From Chitinophagales bacterium (GTDB taxonomy: Bacteria; Bacteroidota; Bacteroidia; Chitinophagales; Chitinophagaceae), in the NCBI GenBank assembly GCA_021323755.1, contig JAJPKJ010000012.1, forward strand, positions 186,001 to 250,000: a stretch of DNA of 64,000 nt, in the 5' to 3' direction. The notes under the pieces are model-generated. The model ran no database searches. It worked only from the letters and a program-made list of their open reading frames with translations, and was not told the origin of the DNA. Shown here one piece after another: positions 9,925-18,440 of the stretch. The number at the start of each line of letters is the position of its first letter. Within the stretch, counting starts at the first letter, position 1. The position numbers and the translations under genes were made by a program.

Positions 9925-9994
9925 AACAACAGCAACAAATACAACAAATGTTTTGCTGCGGAGGTAAAGAAATATGGTGCTGTTTTGTTTGCAT
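9902..9994 (-). CDS. Cysteine-rich leader peptide of the met operon (30 aa)
   Basis: An ATG at 9994 opens a 30-codon frame ending in TAA at 9902. Residues 1-16 are polar (MQTKQHH...PPQQNI). Residues 17-25 then read CCICCCCCM, seven Cys codons in eight followed by Met, and the end is PQGIL. The Cys24 and Met25 codons form the start of the 5' arm of the terminator at 9907-9924. The layout (short UTR, run of regulatory codons, terminator, biosynthetic gene) is that of ribosome-mediated attenuation. The operon behind it makes homocysteine from sulfide, so cysteine or methionine supply is a logical signal. Cysteine-rich attenuation leaders are known from Actinobacteria; I know of none described for metY in Bacteroidota. 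Rival view: the plus strand here is CAA-rich, so the Cys run might be only a simple-sequence tract. Confidence 0.6.
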   Translation of the reverse strand: MQTKQHHISLPPQQNICCICCCCCMPQGIL

Positions 9995-10011
9995 TAGAGC
10001 TGAATACCCAA

Positions 10012-10019
10012 CAAATTTA
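10012..10019 (-). promoter_or_regulatory. Bacteroidota -7 box for the metY leader transcript
   Basis: TAAATTTG on the minus strand fits the Bacteroidota -7 consensus TAnnTTTG exactly. It ends 17 nt before the leader ATG at 9994, so a start site 5-8 nt downstream gives a 5' UTR of only about 10-12 nt. No clear -33 TTTG is seen at the expected distance. Confidence 0.55.
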
Positions 10020-10279
10020 GTGGACTTTATTAATAATTCATTTTTTTCGGCATTATTTTTTTGAAAAGAATGTTAAGGTTAGCTGATTTTTAAATTGCAG
10101 GCAACCGTTCTGTTTATAATCATGTATTTGGTCTGTTGAATTTTGTCAACAATATTAACACCGACGAATTGTATTTCGATTGTTAATGAAAGGCAAATGC
10201 GAGATCAAAACCAAAGTCGGAACGGTTTTTGAAATTAATTTCTTAACGATGATCGTAATTCTACGTAAAACTACATAAC
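10020..10279. other. Intergenic region between the divergent metY leader and DUF4382 gene
   Basis: 260 bp of AT-rich sequence upstream of both the leader transcript (leftward) and the lipoprotein gene (rightward). I see no further ORF, no SAM-riboswitch signature and no strong hairpin in it. It presumably holds the promoter of the lipoprotein gene, but no box there fits the -7 consensus well. Confidence 0.4.
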
Positions 10280-11167
10280 ATGAAAACTAAAACAACAAGG
10301 CTCTACGCCATTATTGGCGTATTCACTCTCATTTTATTTGGAGCTTGTAACAAAGAAAACTCAATCAACTCCGGATCTAATATTCCGGCAGGGAAATCAA
10401 AGATGTCAATTTATCTGAGCGATGGACCGATCGATTATTACAAAGTATTGGTAGATATCAGGCAGGTTGCGGTGCTTATTGATACAGCTACTTTACAAAA
10501 TGACTCTGATGGTGTTAATCAATGGGATAATAACTATTGTGGTTTTCATCGCGGTCCTGATGACAGATCATTGATCTGGGATACCCTTTCCATCGCCCCC
10601 GGGGTTTATAATCTTCTTGATCTGAGAAACGGTACTGATACACTATTAGGTTCTGGAACCTACCCAACAGGAAAAGTATTGAAAGTAAGAATTACTTTAG
10701 GTTCTGACGATTCTGTTTATACCGATAGTGTAACAAGCTATCCTCTTGTGGTTTTCGGACCTAACCCTTATTTTGACATCAATGTTCGCAGAGAAAATGT
10801 ATTTAGTATTACGAACAATGATTTCAAACTTTGGCTCGACTTTAATTTGGAAAGATCGATTTTCTTTTGGAGCGGAACTTTCTACCTCAAACCATATGTA
10901 GTTGCATTCAATGACATGCATCTTGCAAAAATTGAAGGAGTAGTTTTACCGCCGGGAGCATCTCCGCTTGTTGAAGCCATTAGCAGTACAGACACTTTAT
11001 ATGCAATTCCATATTGGGGTGGCGGTTACATGTTCCGGGGAGTAAATGCGGGAACATACAGCATTTCTATCCTCGGTCACCATGGATATAATGATACCAC
11101 GCTTACCAATATTGTTGTTGACTCAGGTTCAGTAACAAAAGTGCCAACCGTTACTTTACATCAATAG
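10280..11167 (+). CDS. DUF4382 domain lipoprotein
   Basis: 295 residues. The N-terminus has a lipoprotein signal peptide with lipobox LFGAC, so the mature protein starts at the cysteine near residue 23 and should be tethered to a membrane facing the periplasm or cell surface. From about residue 40 comes the DUF4382 pattern MSIYLSDGPIDYYKVLVDI, a family common in Bacteroidota with a beta-sandwich character and no known reaction. The C-terminal 80 residues (IEGVVLPPGASPLV and on to the VNAGTYSISILG part) look like a carboxypeptidase-regulatory-like beta domain. It is a single gene with its own terminator. Function unknown; binding or cell-surface structural roles are the usual guess. Confidence 0.8.
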   Translation: MKTKTTRLYAIIGVFTLILFGACNKENSINSGSNIPAGKSKMSIYLSDGPIDYYKVLVDIRQVAVLIDTATLQNDSDGVNQWDNNYCGFHRGPDDRSLIWDTLSIAPGVYNLLDLRNGTDTLLGSGTYPTGKVLKVRITLGSDDSVYTDSVTSYPLVVFGPNPYFDINVRRENVFSITNNDFKLWLDFNLERSIFFWSGTFYLKPYVVAFNDMHLAKIEGVVLPPGASPLVEAISSTDTLYAIPYWGGGYMFRGVNAGTYSISILGHHGYNDTTLTNIVVDSGSVTKVPTVTLHQ

Positions 11168-11188
11168 GTTTTTCTATAATCAGCAAAG

Positions 11189-11216
11189 GCCCTGCAATCT
11201 GCAGGGCTTTTTTTTT
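11189..11216 (+). terminator. Intrinsic terminator after the DUF4382 lipoprotein
   Basis: An 8-bp GC-rich stem, GCCCTGCA (11189-11196) and TGCAGGGC (11200-11207), with a 3-nt loop, followed by nine T residues. It starts 21 nt past the stop codon. Confidence 0.9.
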
Positions 11217-11294
11217 CTTTATGACAGCAAACCAAATCAAATTGCTTTTGTTCTTATCTTAGGTTTCCATTATTAATTTTTGAAGAAGAATTTT

Positions 11295-14165
11295 ATGATC
11301 GTTTCAGAAGAGAAGATACGCAAGGACATTATTTTGCCAGATGATAATATTGAAGTTCAAGGCGCACGCGTACATAATTTGAAGAACATTGATATTAAGA
11401 TCCCCAAAAATAAATTGGTTGTTATTACAGGTATCAGCGGCAGCGGAAAATCATCCCTGGCATTTGATACTATTTATGCAGAAGGCCAGCGTCGCTACAT
11501 GGAAAGTTTCGGCGCTTATGCACGCCAGTTCATCGGAGATATGGAACGACCCGATGTTGATAAGATCACCGGATTAAGCCCGGTCATTTCTATTGAACAA
11601 AAAACGACCAATAAAAACCCGCGGAGTACAGTGGGAACGGTTACTGAAGTGTACGATTTTTTGCGATTGCTTTATGCGAGAATCGGCGAAGCATATTCGT
11701 ACAACACCGGAAAAAAAATGGTGAAATTCAGTGAAGAAGAAATAGTGGAAAATGTTTTTGCAAAATTCAAAAGCAAAAAGATCACATTACTCGCTCCTGT
11801 TGTTCGCGGAAGAAAAGGACATTATCGCGAATTGTTTGAAGACATTCGGAAAAAAGGATTTTTGAAAGTGAGGGTGGATGGAGAAATAAAGGATATCACT
11901 GCTAAAATGCAGGTCGATCGTTATAAAATCCATGATATAGAAATTGTGATTGACAGGCTTGCTGTAACAACTGATATGAAGGTGCGGCTGAGCCAAAGCG
12001 TTCAGAAATCATTGCAGGTCGGAAAGGAGTTAATGTTTATTTTGGTTAATGATGATGATAAAATAATTCAATACAGTAAACAATTGATGTGCGAAGACAC
12101 CGGCATTAGTTATGAAGAACCTTCGCCAAATAGTTTTTCATTCAACTCACCGTACGGCGCCTGTCCGACCTGCAAGGGATTGGGGGATGTTTACACCATA
12201 AGCATGGATTCTGTTTTACCCGATAAAACGAAAAGCGTTAACGCCGGCGGTATCGTGCCATTGGGTGAAGAACGCGATGCTAGCGTGTTTCAGCAAGTAG
12301 TTCGATTTTCCAAAAAACATAAGATCAGCTTGGATAGACCATTAAAAGATCTTCCTCAAGCCCAACTCGATTTGCTTTTATATGGAGATGGAAATGCAAA
12401 TAAAAGTTTTGACGTTGATGCAAATGATGAAACGATTCCGGAGACCTACACGGGAAATTATGAAGGAATAATTCCGATGTTGAAGCGATGGTTTTATTCA
12501 ACATACAGCACAGAAACACTGAGGGCCTGGGTTGAAAAATATATGGAATTAAAAAAATGTGAAGTATGCGGTGGCGCAAGATTAAAAATAGAAAGTTTGT
12601 GGTTTAAGATTGATGAAAAAAATATTTCGCAGATAAGCGAAATGAATCTGAACAAATTAATGTTGTGGTTCCAAGGAATTGAAAAAAGAATAAATAATAA
12701 GCAAAATATTATTGCCAAGGACATACTGAAAGAAATTCGTGAGCGATTGCAATTTTTATTAGATGTCGGACTGACTTATCTTACTTTAAACCGACCTTCC
12801 AGAACGCTGAGCGGCGGCGAGTCTCAGCGAATCAGGCTGGCAACGCAAATTGGCTCACAGCTGCAGGGGATAACGTATATATTAGATGAACCGAGTATCG
12901 GCTTACATCAACGTGATAATCATCGCTTGATTGATGCCTTAAAGAATCTGCGCGATATTGGCAACAGCATCCTTGTAGTTGAACACGATAAAGATATTAT
13001 GCTTGCAGCCGATTATTTGATTGATATCGGTCCACGCGCAGGTCATCACGGCGGAAAAATCGTTGCCCAGGGAATTCCAAAGGATTTATTAAAATTAGAT
13101 ACACTCACCTCATCTTATCTTAATCATCATAAAAAGATTGCGGTACCGGCAGAAAGAAGAAAAGGGAATGGGAAATTTTTGGAACTAAAAGGAGCGAAGG
13201 GAAACAATCTTAAGAACGTCGACGCAAAATTTCCGTTAGGAAAATTTATTGTGGTAACCGGAGTTAGTGGAAGTGGAAAATCAACGCTTATCAATGAAAC
13301 GCTTTACCCAATTCTCAGCAAGCATGCCTATAATTCAAAGTCAAATCCGCTGGAGTATAAGTCAATAAAGGGCTTGGAAAATCTTGATAAAGTGATTGAA
13401 ATAGATCAGTCGCCGATTGGGAGAACGCCGAGAAGTAACCCGGCGACCTACTGTGGGTTTTTTACCGATATCAGAACATTGTTTGCATCTGTGCCTGAAG
13501 CAAAAATTCGCGGGTATAATGCCGGACGTTTTTCTTTTAATGTAAAAAGCGGGCGTTGTGAAGTTTGCGAAGGCGGTGGAATGCGCGTGATCGAAATGAA
13601 TTTTTTACCAGATGTTTATGTGCACTGTGAAAAATGTAATGGTAAAAGATACAATCGGGAAACCTTAGAAATTCGTTACAAAGGAAAATCAATTAGTGAT
13701 GTGTTGGATATGACGGTTGACGAAGCAGTTGAATTTTTTCAAAATGTTCCATTCATCTATCGTAAAATAAAGGTATTGCACGAAGTGGGATTGGGGTATA
13801 TTACACTTGGGCAATCTGCCGTAACGCTCAGTGGTGGCGAAGCACAACGCGTTAAATTGGGAACGGAACTTTCGAAAAAAGATACCGGGAAAACCTTTTA
13901 TATCCTCGATGAACCAACAACAGGCTTGCATTTTGAAGATATCCAGCATTTACTTGATGTGCTTAATAAATTAGTTGACAGAGGAAATACAGTTCTGGTG
14001 ATAGAACATAATCTTGATGTAATAAAAGTCGCTGATTATATTATCGATCTGGGGCCGGAAGGCGGTGATGGTGGTGGAAAGATTTTGTTTGAAGGAACTC
14101 CGGAAGAATTAATAAAAAATAAAGAAAGTTTTACTGCAAAATTTTTAAAAGAAGAACTGAAGTAA
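11295..14165 (+). CDS. uvrA: Excinuclease ABC subunit A
   Basis: UvrA, the damage-recognition ATPase of nucleotide excision repair, here 956 residues. I use the ATG at 11295 ([11 protein letters not shown]); a TTG five codons upstream is open in frame but less likely. First ABC half: Walker [15 protein letters not shown], then the UvrB-binding and insertion regions ([10 protein letters not shown] and, later, [10 protein letters not shown] as zinc-type CxxC pairs), signature [12 protein letters not shown] and Walker [13 protein letters not shown]. Second half: [15 protein letters not shown], the C-terminal zinc finger CEVCEGGG to [10 protein letters not shown], signature [12 protein letters not shown] and Walker [13 protein letters not shown]. 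All expected motifs are intact and the length is normal. A 5'-nucleotidase gene follows after 9 nt, probably on the same transcript. Confidence 0.97.
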   Translation: MIVSEEKIRKDIILPDDNIEVQGARVHNLKNIDIKIPKNKLVVITGISGSGKSSLAFDTIYAEGQRRYMESFGAYARQFIGDMERPDVDKITGLSPVISIEQKTTNKNPRSTVGTVTEVYDFLRLLYARIGEAYSYNTGKKMVKFSEEEIVENVFAKFKSKKITLLAPVVRGRKGHYRELFEDIRKKGFLKVRVDGEIKDITAKMQVDRYKIHDIEIVIDRLAVTTDMKVRLSQSVQKSLQVGKELMFILVNDDDKIIQYSKQLMCEDTGISYEEPSPNSFSFNSPYGACPTCKGLGDVYTISMDSVLPDKTKSVNAGGIVPLGEERDASVFQQVVRFSKKHKISLDRPLKDLPQAQLDLLLYGDGNANKSFDVDANDETIPETYTGNYEGIIPMLKRWFYSTYSTETLRAWVEKYMELKKCEVCGGARLKIESLWFKIDEKNISQISEMNLNKLMLWFQGIEKRINNKQNIIAKDILKEIRERLQFLLDVGLTYLTLNRPSRTLSGGESQRIRLATQIGSQLQGITYILDEPSIGLHQRDNHRLIDALKNLRDIGNSILVVEHDKDIMLAADYLIDIGPRAGHHGGKIVAQGIPKDLLKLDTLTSSYLNHHKKIAVPAERRKGNGKFLELKGAKGNNLKNVDAKFPLGKFIVVTGVSGSGKSTLINETLYPILSKHAYNSKSNPLEYKSIKGLENLDKVIEIDQSPIGRTPRSNPATYCGFFTDIRTLFASVPEAKIRGYNAGRFSFNVKSGRCEVCEGGGMRVIEMNFLPDVYVHCEKCNGKRYNRETLEIRYKGKSISDVLDMTVDEAVEFFQNVPFIYRKIKVLHEVGLGYITLGQSAVTLSGGEAQRVKLGTELSKKDTGKTFYILDEPTTGLHFEDIQHLLDVLNKLVDRGNTVLVIEHNLDVIKVADYIIDLGPEGGDGGGKILFEGTPEELIKNKESFTAKFLKEELK

Positions 14166-14174
14166 AAGAATTTT

Positions 14175-14702
14175 ATGGAAAGAGTAATTGTTGATATGGA
14201 CGAAGTAATTGCTGATCCGATGAATGAAATGATTGATTGGTACAGGAAAGAATATAAACAGGATGTGGATTGGGAAAAAATGCTTGTGGGCTCGTGGTTG
14301 AAAGGATTTCCGGATGAGCATCAACAATTGATTTTGGAAAGATTATTGGCGCCGGGATTTTTCAGAAATTTGCCGGTAATGCCTGACAGTGTTGATGTGC
14401 TAAAAGAAATGAACCAGCGCTATGAGGTGTTCATTGTTTCTGCTGCGACGGAATTTCCAAATTCATTAAAAGATAAAATGGAATGGCTTCTTGAACATTT
14501 CCCTTTTTTTACGTGGAAGCAAATTGCATTGTGTGGAGATAAAAGACTGGTGTACGGGGATTTTATGATTGATGATCATTTGAAAAATCTGAAATATTTT
14601 AACGGGAAAAAATATTTATTTACCGCGGCGCATAACCTGACGATCACCGGATACGATCGTATCAATAACTGGAAAGAGGCTGCGGGAATTTTTTTAAAAT
14701 AA
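14175..14702 (+). CDS. 5'(3')-deoxyribonucleotidase-like HAD phosphatase
   Basis: 175 residues of the NT5C-type HAD family, which removes phosphate from deoxyribonucleoside monophosphates. HAD motif I is VIVDMDEVIAD at the N-terminus (nucleophile Asp8, acid Asp10). Motif II is the serine in FIVSAATEF, and motif IV is DFMIDDHLKNL with its paired aspartates near residue 135. The gene starts 9 nt after uvrA in the same direction. The pairing could tie nucleotide clean-up to excision repair, but the neighbourhood is the only support. The substrate assignment is by family, not from specific residues. Confidence 0.8.
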   Translation: MERVIVDMDEVIADPMNEMIDWYRKEYKQDVDWEKMLVGSWLKGFPDEHQQLILERLLAPGFFRNLPVMPDSVDVLKEMNQRYEVFIVSAATEFPNSLKDKMEWLLEHFPFFTWKQIALCGDKRLVYGDFMIDDHLKNLKYFNGKKYLFTAAHNLTITGYDRINNWKEAAGIFLK

Positions 14703-14721
14703 TAAGCATCAATAATACAAA

Positions 14722-14748
14722 TAGCCTGCAATTACTCATCGCAGGCTA
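14722..14748 (+). terminator. Hairpin after the nucleotidase gene
   Basis: An 8-bp perfect stem, TAGCCTGC (14722-14729) and GCAGGCTA (14741-14748), with an 11-nt loop, 20 nt after the stop. No T-run follows. A second small hairpin, AGGTTA/TAACCT (14855-14870) with TTTGTTTT behind it, may be the real end of the uvrA transcript. The rest of 14749-14946 shows nothing I can name. Confidence 0.45.
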
Positions 14749-14946
14749 CTGAAGATATTGGATAGGATCCAAATTTTTGAAAATTCCAATAAGCGAATGC
14801 GGAGAGTGATTAATAAAATCATTTTTTAAGGGTACCAAAAATAGGGAACGGATCAGGTTACAATTAACCTTTGTTTTCGGATATCAGATTTTACCAATTT
14901 CCCCGCTGCTTATTGGTTTTAAGTTATAGCACTGCAAAGAACTTTT

Positions 14947-15360
14947 CTATTTGATGATCATACTGCCGTTCTCAATCTTTTCGTCGTCACACAATATTTC
15001 AAAATAATAATTCCCCTTCTGCATATTGGTGAACTGAATTCCCTGGCGATTGACAATATTATTTTCTGCAACCAAATTTCCCTCCACATCAAACATATAA
15101 AAGCGATACACTTTTTTTTGCTTGAGCTTTGTTGAAAAAAATAATGTCTGTTTTCCAGAAGGTGAATAAAACTTAAAATTCTTGTTGTCCAGGGATTTTT
15201 TTATAACGATAGTATCGTTACGCAGTAATAAATGATTTGATCGGTCAGGTGCTGCTGCTTTTATGTTCGCTGATGCTAATGCAGGCGATAATATAATTAT
15301 AGCAAGCAGGCATAAAATGAAAAAGCAGTTTTGTGTTTTCTTTTGTATAGTTTTCTTCAT
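14947..15360 (-). CDS. Small secreted protein with a beta-rich, sorting-domain-like C-terminus
   Basis: 137 residues. Residues 1-32 form a signal peptide (basic start, hydrophobic CFFILCLLAIIILSPALASA). The mature part has the pattern of a small beta-sandwich: FKFYSPSGKQTLFFSTK, then YRFYMFDVEGNLVAENN, then GNYYFEIL. This resembles the type IX secretion C-terminal domain, although it makes up nearly the whole mature protein, or a DUF3244-like module. It is probably exported; beyond that I do not recognise a function. It is followed at once on the left by non-coding sequence, and the outer-membrane barrel gene lies 71 bp upstream on the same strand. Confidence 0.6.
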   Translation of the reverse strand: MKKTIQKKTQNCFFILCLLAIIILSPALASANIKAAAPDRSNHLLLRNDTIVIKKSLDNKNFKFYSPSGKQTLFFSTKLKQKKVYRFYMFDVEGNLVAENNIVNRQGIQFTNMQKGNYYFEILCDDEKIENGSMIIK

Positions 15361-15431
15361 CGGGTATATTGATTTACTGAATCAATACAAAAAAAGGGTA
15401 CGGATCAACTAAATATCTTAAGATTCTTTTC

Positions 15432-16412
15432 TTAGAATCGTAATATCGGGCAACGTGTTGAATTTCTCCATTCTCTTCCATTACCAGCACCTAATCTTAT
15501 CGCAAGTTTAAAACCTGCAGTAAAATATGCATCATTCTGGGTTGGATCGCCTCTCTTATTTCCAGGATTATATCCGCTTCCACTTACTCCCTGCAATGGG
15601 CTTTTATTTGCCATTGCTGTTGCAATTGCAGCTTGTGCAGGTGACAAATATTTTGAAAATAAACTTGGATCCACAAAAGTTGTACTCACATCATCCAAAT
15701 AATCTGTAAACGTTTTACGATGTACAATTTCGAATGAAAGATTCACATTTTCGTTGAAGAAATATTTTACACCAATGCCCATCGGAATATTTATTTGGGT
15801 AAGTGAGTATTCTTTTCTGTCCGGATATTCTGCGAAGCCTTCACCTTCTGTATGCAGCGGTCTCAGATCAACCCATGTCGTTTGATGACTGGCAGGATCT
15901 GTATAACTTCCTTGTGGATTAAAATGAAAAACACCAATTCCGATTAAGCCATAAGGTCTTAATCTTCCTTGTACATCTGTAGGTTCATTTTCAAAAAAAA
16001 CGGTTGGATAAATTTCAGTTGCTACAAATGCTTCCGCTATTTTAGAACGGAAATCAAGATTTCTATCTTTACGAGAGACTTCATCACCACCTTTAGCGGT
16101 AATAAGGGCGTCATTACCAGAAACACCGCCGTAGTTGAATGCAAATCTGAAACCTAACCATTCTGCGGGATAAACTGCAACAAAAGCACCAACAGATAAT
16201 TTCGTGGTGTTCATATTATAGTCTTTCAGAAATGTAGTTCCCTTGCCAACATGGCCGCCAAGATCTCCTAAAAATCCCATCGGACCAACGGTTACGCCGG
16301 CTTCTACATAAGTACCTGCAGATAATTGACTGAAGGAAGAATAACTGAGTGCGAGTGTAAAGGTTAACAGCAGGGCACATTTACACACAAGTCCGTGTAA
16401 ACTTTTTTCCAT
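15432..16412 (-). CDS. Outer-membrane beta-barrel protein
   Basis: 326 residues. A signal peptide ends near SYSSFSQ (residue 29). The mature sequence alternates short amphipathic strands with turns: SAGTYVEAGVTVGPMGFLGDLGG, then TTKLSVGAFVAVYP, GFRFAFNYGG, KYFFNENVNLSFEIVHRKTF and AYFTAGFKLAIRLGAG. This is the look of the small Bacteroidota barrel families whose members start with a GDLGG-type first loop. The last residue is phenylalanine, as in barrel-assembly signals, although a polar tail of about 20 residues precedes it. Its role could be structural or a minor pore; no ligand can be named. It is apparently monocistronic or co-transcribed with the small secreted protein that follows. Confidence 0.75.
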   Translation of the reverse strand: MEKSLHGLVCKCALLLTFTLALSYSSFSQLSAGTYVEAGVTVGPMGFLGDLGGHVGKGTTFLKDYNMNTTKLSVGAFVAVYPAEWLGFRFAFNYGGVSGNDALITAKGGDEVSRKDRNLDFRSKIAEAFVATEIYPTVFFENEPTDVQGRLRPYGLIGIGVFHFNPQGSYTDPASHQTTWVDLRPLHTEGEGFAEYPDRKEYSLTQINIPMGIGVKYFFNENVNLSFEIVHRKTFTDYLDDVSTTFVDPSLFSKYLSPAQAAIATAMANKSPLQGVSGSGYNPGNKRGDPTQNDAYFTAGFKLAIRLGAGNGREWRNSTRCPILRF

Positions 16413-16559
16413 GAATATTAGATTTTAGTTTTCTATGGTTTGGATTCCAACTTCAAAATACTCAAAAGCTGGGTATCATACAAGAAACGCAGAAAATACT
16501 TTTTTTGTGTGTAGATGAACAGAAATTTTTTTATTATTTTTTTCCCAAATGAGGAATTG

Positions 16560-17006
16560 CTAAGAAACTGATAGTAACATTTCAATGTGTGGAATATTGT
16601 CCTCAATATATATATCACTTGTTTGAATAAAACCAAATGACTCGTAAAATTTTTTTAAGTGAAATTGAGCACCGATTCTTACCGGAATTCTGCCAAATCC
16701 ATTATACAACACCCTTAAGCTTTGTTGAACAAGCTCTCTGCCAATACCTGCGCCTCTTGCATTTGGTGAAGTTACGATACGGCCTATAGAAGAATCACTA
16801 TAGGAAATTTCCGGTGGAAGAATTCTTGAGTAAGCAAGTAATTTATTTTCCTGCCAACCCATTACATGATAACAATATTGATCTTTATTATCCGCATCCT
16901 GAAATACACAATTTTGTTCTACAACAAAAACTTCATTGCGCAATTGCAGGATAGCATATAATTCATGCGAAGTAAGTTCATCAAATTTTTTACAAATCCA
17001 TTCCAT
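16560..17006 (-). CDS. GNAT N-acetyltransferase, ElaA-like
   Basis: 148 residues. The start LYAILQLRNEVFVVEQNCVFQDAD matches the ElaA type of GNAT enzyme, in which a conserved LRxEVFVVEQ segment precedes the fold. The acetyl-CoA site is IGRIVTSPNARGAGIGRELV (the R/QxxGxG/A loop reads RGAGIG), and the C-terminal strand is FYESFGFIQTSD. The acceptor is unknown for this family. It lies 80 bp downstream of rarA on the same strand and could share its transcript. Confidence 0.85.
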   Translation of the reverse strand: MEWICKKFDELTSHELYAILQLRNEVFVVEQNCVFQDADNKDQYCYHVMGWQENKLLAYSRILPPEISYSDSSIGRIVTSPNARGAGIGRELVQQSLRVLYNGFGRIPVRIGAQFHLKKFYESFGFIQTSDIYIEDNIPHIEMLLSVS

Positions 17007-17086
17007 TTAGATTGAAACTTTTAGTTTAAGGTTTCGGGTTGGTGCGTCATGATACATTGGAACCACAAACTCAACATTGTAATCTA

Positions 17087-18346
17087 TCAATATCCATATT
17101 TTTCTTTCCATAGATTTTTTAAGAATTTCCTCAATTCTTCTTCTCTTGCATTTTTTCCCGGATCATAAAATTTTTTCCCTGAAATTTCCTTCGGCAAATA
17201 TTCCTGGCTTGAAAAATTGTTATCGAAGCTATGGCTGTACTGGTAATCTTTGCCATAATCCAGATCCTTCATCAATTTGGTCGGCGCATTGCGGATATGA
17301 AGCGGAACAGGAAGATCGCCGAACTGCGAAACTGCACTCATGGCACTTGCAATGGCAACAGTTGCAGCATTGCTTTTTGGTGATGAAGCAAGGTAGGTCG
17401 CACATTGGGACAATATAAGCATTGACTCAGGATAGCCGATTTTATTTACAGCTTCAAATGTTGCGTTGGCAAGAACCAGTGCGTTTGGATTTGCATTGCC
17501 AATATCTTCGCTGGCGAGTATTACCATTCTTCTGGCGATGAATTTTACGTCTTCTCCGCCTTCAATCATTCTTGCCAGCCAATAAACAGCAGCATTGGGA
17601 TCGCTGCCGCGCATTGATTTTATAAACGCTGAGATGATATCATAATGTTGCTCACCTTTTTTATCATAAAGCGCAATTCTTTTTTGAGCAACATCCATCA
17701 CCAGATCATCGGTTATTATTATGGAATTGTCATGAGCAGCATCGACAACCAACTCAAGTAAATTGAGTAATTTTCTTGCATCCCCACCTGAGATATTAAT
17801 CAATGCAGCGGTTTCTTTCAATTCGATTTTTTTCCTTTTTAATTCGTAATCGTTATCAATAGCAGTTCGTAAAAGTTGAACAAGGTCTTTTTCATCAAGT
17901 GGCTTTAATACATATACCTGGCAGCGACTCAACAACGCACTGTTGACTTCAAAAGAAGGATTTTCGGTTGTTGCACCAATCAATCTGATAATTCCTTTTT
18001 CTACTGCACCCAGCAAAGCATCTTGCTGTCCTTTATTGAAACGATGGATTTCATCAATAAATAGAATAGCTCCTGGTTTCTGTTTAGATTCTTCAATGAC
18101 TTCGCGCACTTCTTTTACTCCTGATGAAATTGCACTCAACGTGTAAAAAGGAACTTGTAATGTGTGTGCAATAATATTAGCAATCGTGGTTTTGCCGGAG
18201 CCTGGCGGCCCCCACAATATAATAGACGGGATCTTGCCCTGCTCAATTGCTGCACGCAAAATGCTACCTTTACCCGTGAGATGTTTTTGACCGACGAGTT
18301 GATCAAGTGTTTGCGGACGAAGTCGCTCTGCTAATGGAGATGTCAT
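17087..18346 (-). CDS. rarA: Replication-associated recombination protein A (AAA+ ATPase)
   Basis: 419 residues, the normal length for RarA/MgsA, a clamp-loader-like AAA+ ATPase that acts at stalled replication forks. It starts at ATG 18346 with PLAERLRPQTLDQLVGQKHL. Walker A is ILWGPPGSGKTTIAN, Walker B LFIDEIHRFNKGQQDALL, sensor 1 IGATTENPSFEVN, and an arginine finger follows in SALLSRCQVYVL. The C-terminal tetramerisation region (SDPNAAVYWLARMIEGGEDVKFIARR, and PLHIRNAPTKLMKDLDYGKDYQYSH) is complete. All motifs are intact. It is transcribed away from the divergent protease gene, 94 bp away. Confidence 0.96.
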   Translation of the reverse strand: MTSPLAERLRPQTLDQLVGQKHLTGKGSILRAAIEQGKIPSIILWGPPGSGKTTIANIIAHTLQVPFYTLSAISSGVKEVREVIEESKQKPGAILFIDEIHRFNKGQQDALLGAVEKGIIRLIGATTENPSFEVNSALLSRCQVYVLKPLDEKDLVQLLRTAIDNDYELKRKKIELKETAALINISGGDARKLLNLLELVVDAAHDNSIIITDDLVMDVAQKRIALYDKKGEQHYDIISAFIKSMRGSDPNAAVYWLARMIEGGEDVKFIARRMVILASEDIGNANPNALVLANATFEAVNKIGYPESMLILSQCATYLASSPKSNAATVAIASAMSAVSQFGDLPVPLHIRNAPTKLMKDLDYGKDYQYSHSFDNNFSSQEYLPKEISGKKFYDPGKNAREEELRKFLKNLWKEKYGY

Positions 18347-18440
18347 AACAAAATCAATAACAATAATACAACAACTTACCTGTTTTAGAGTTTTATTTCA
18401 AAGCAGGAATTCTATGTTTTTAAAAGGTGCTTACCAAAAG

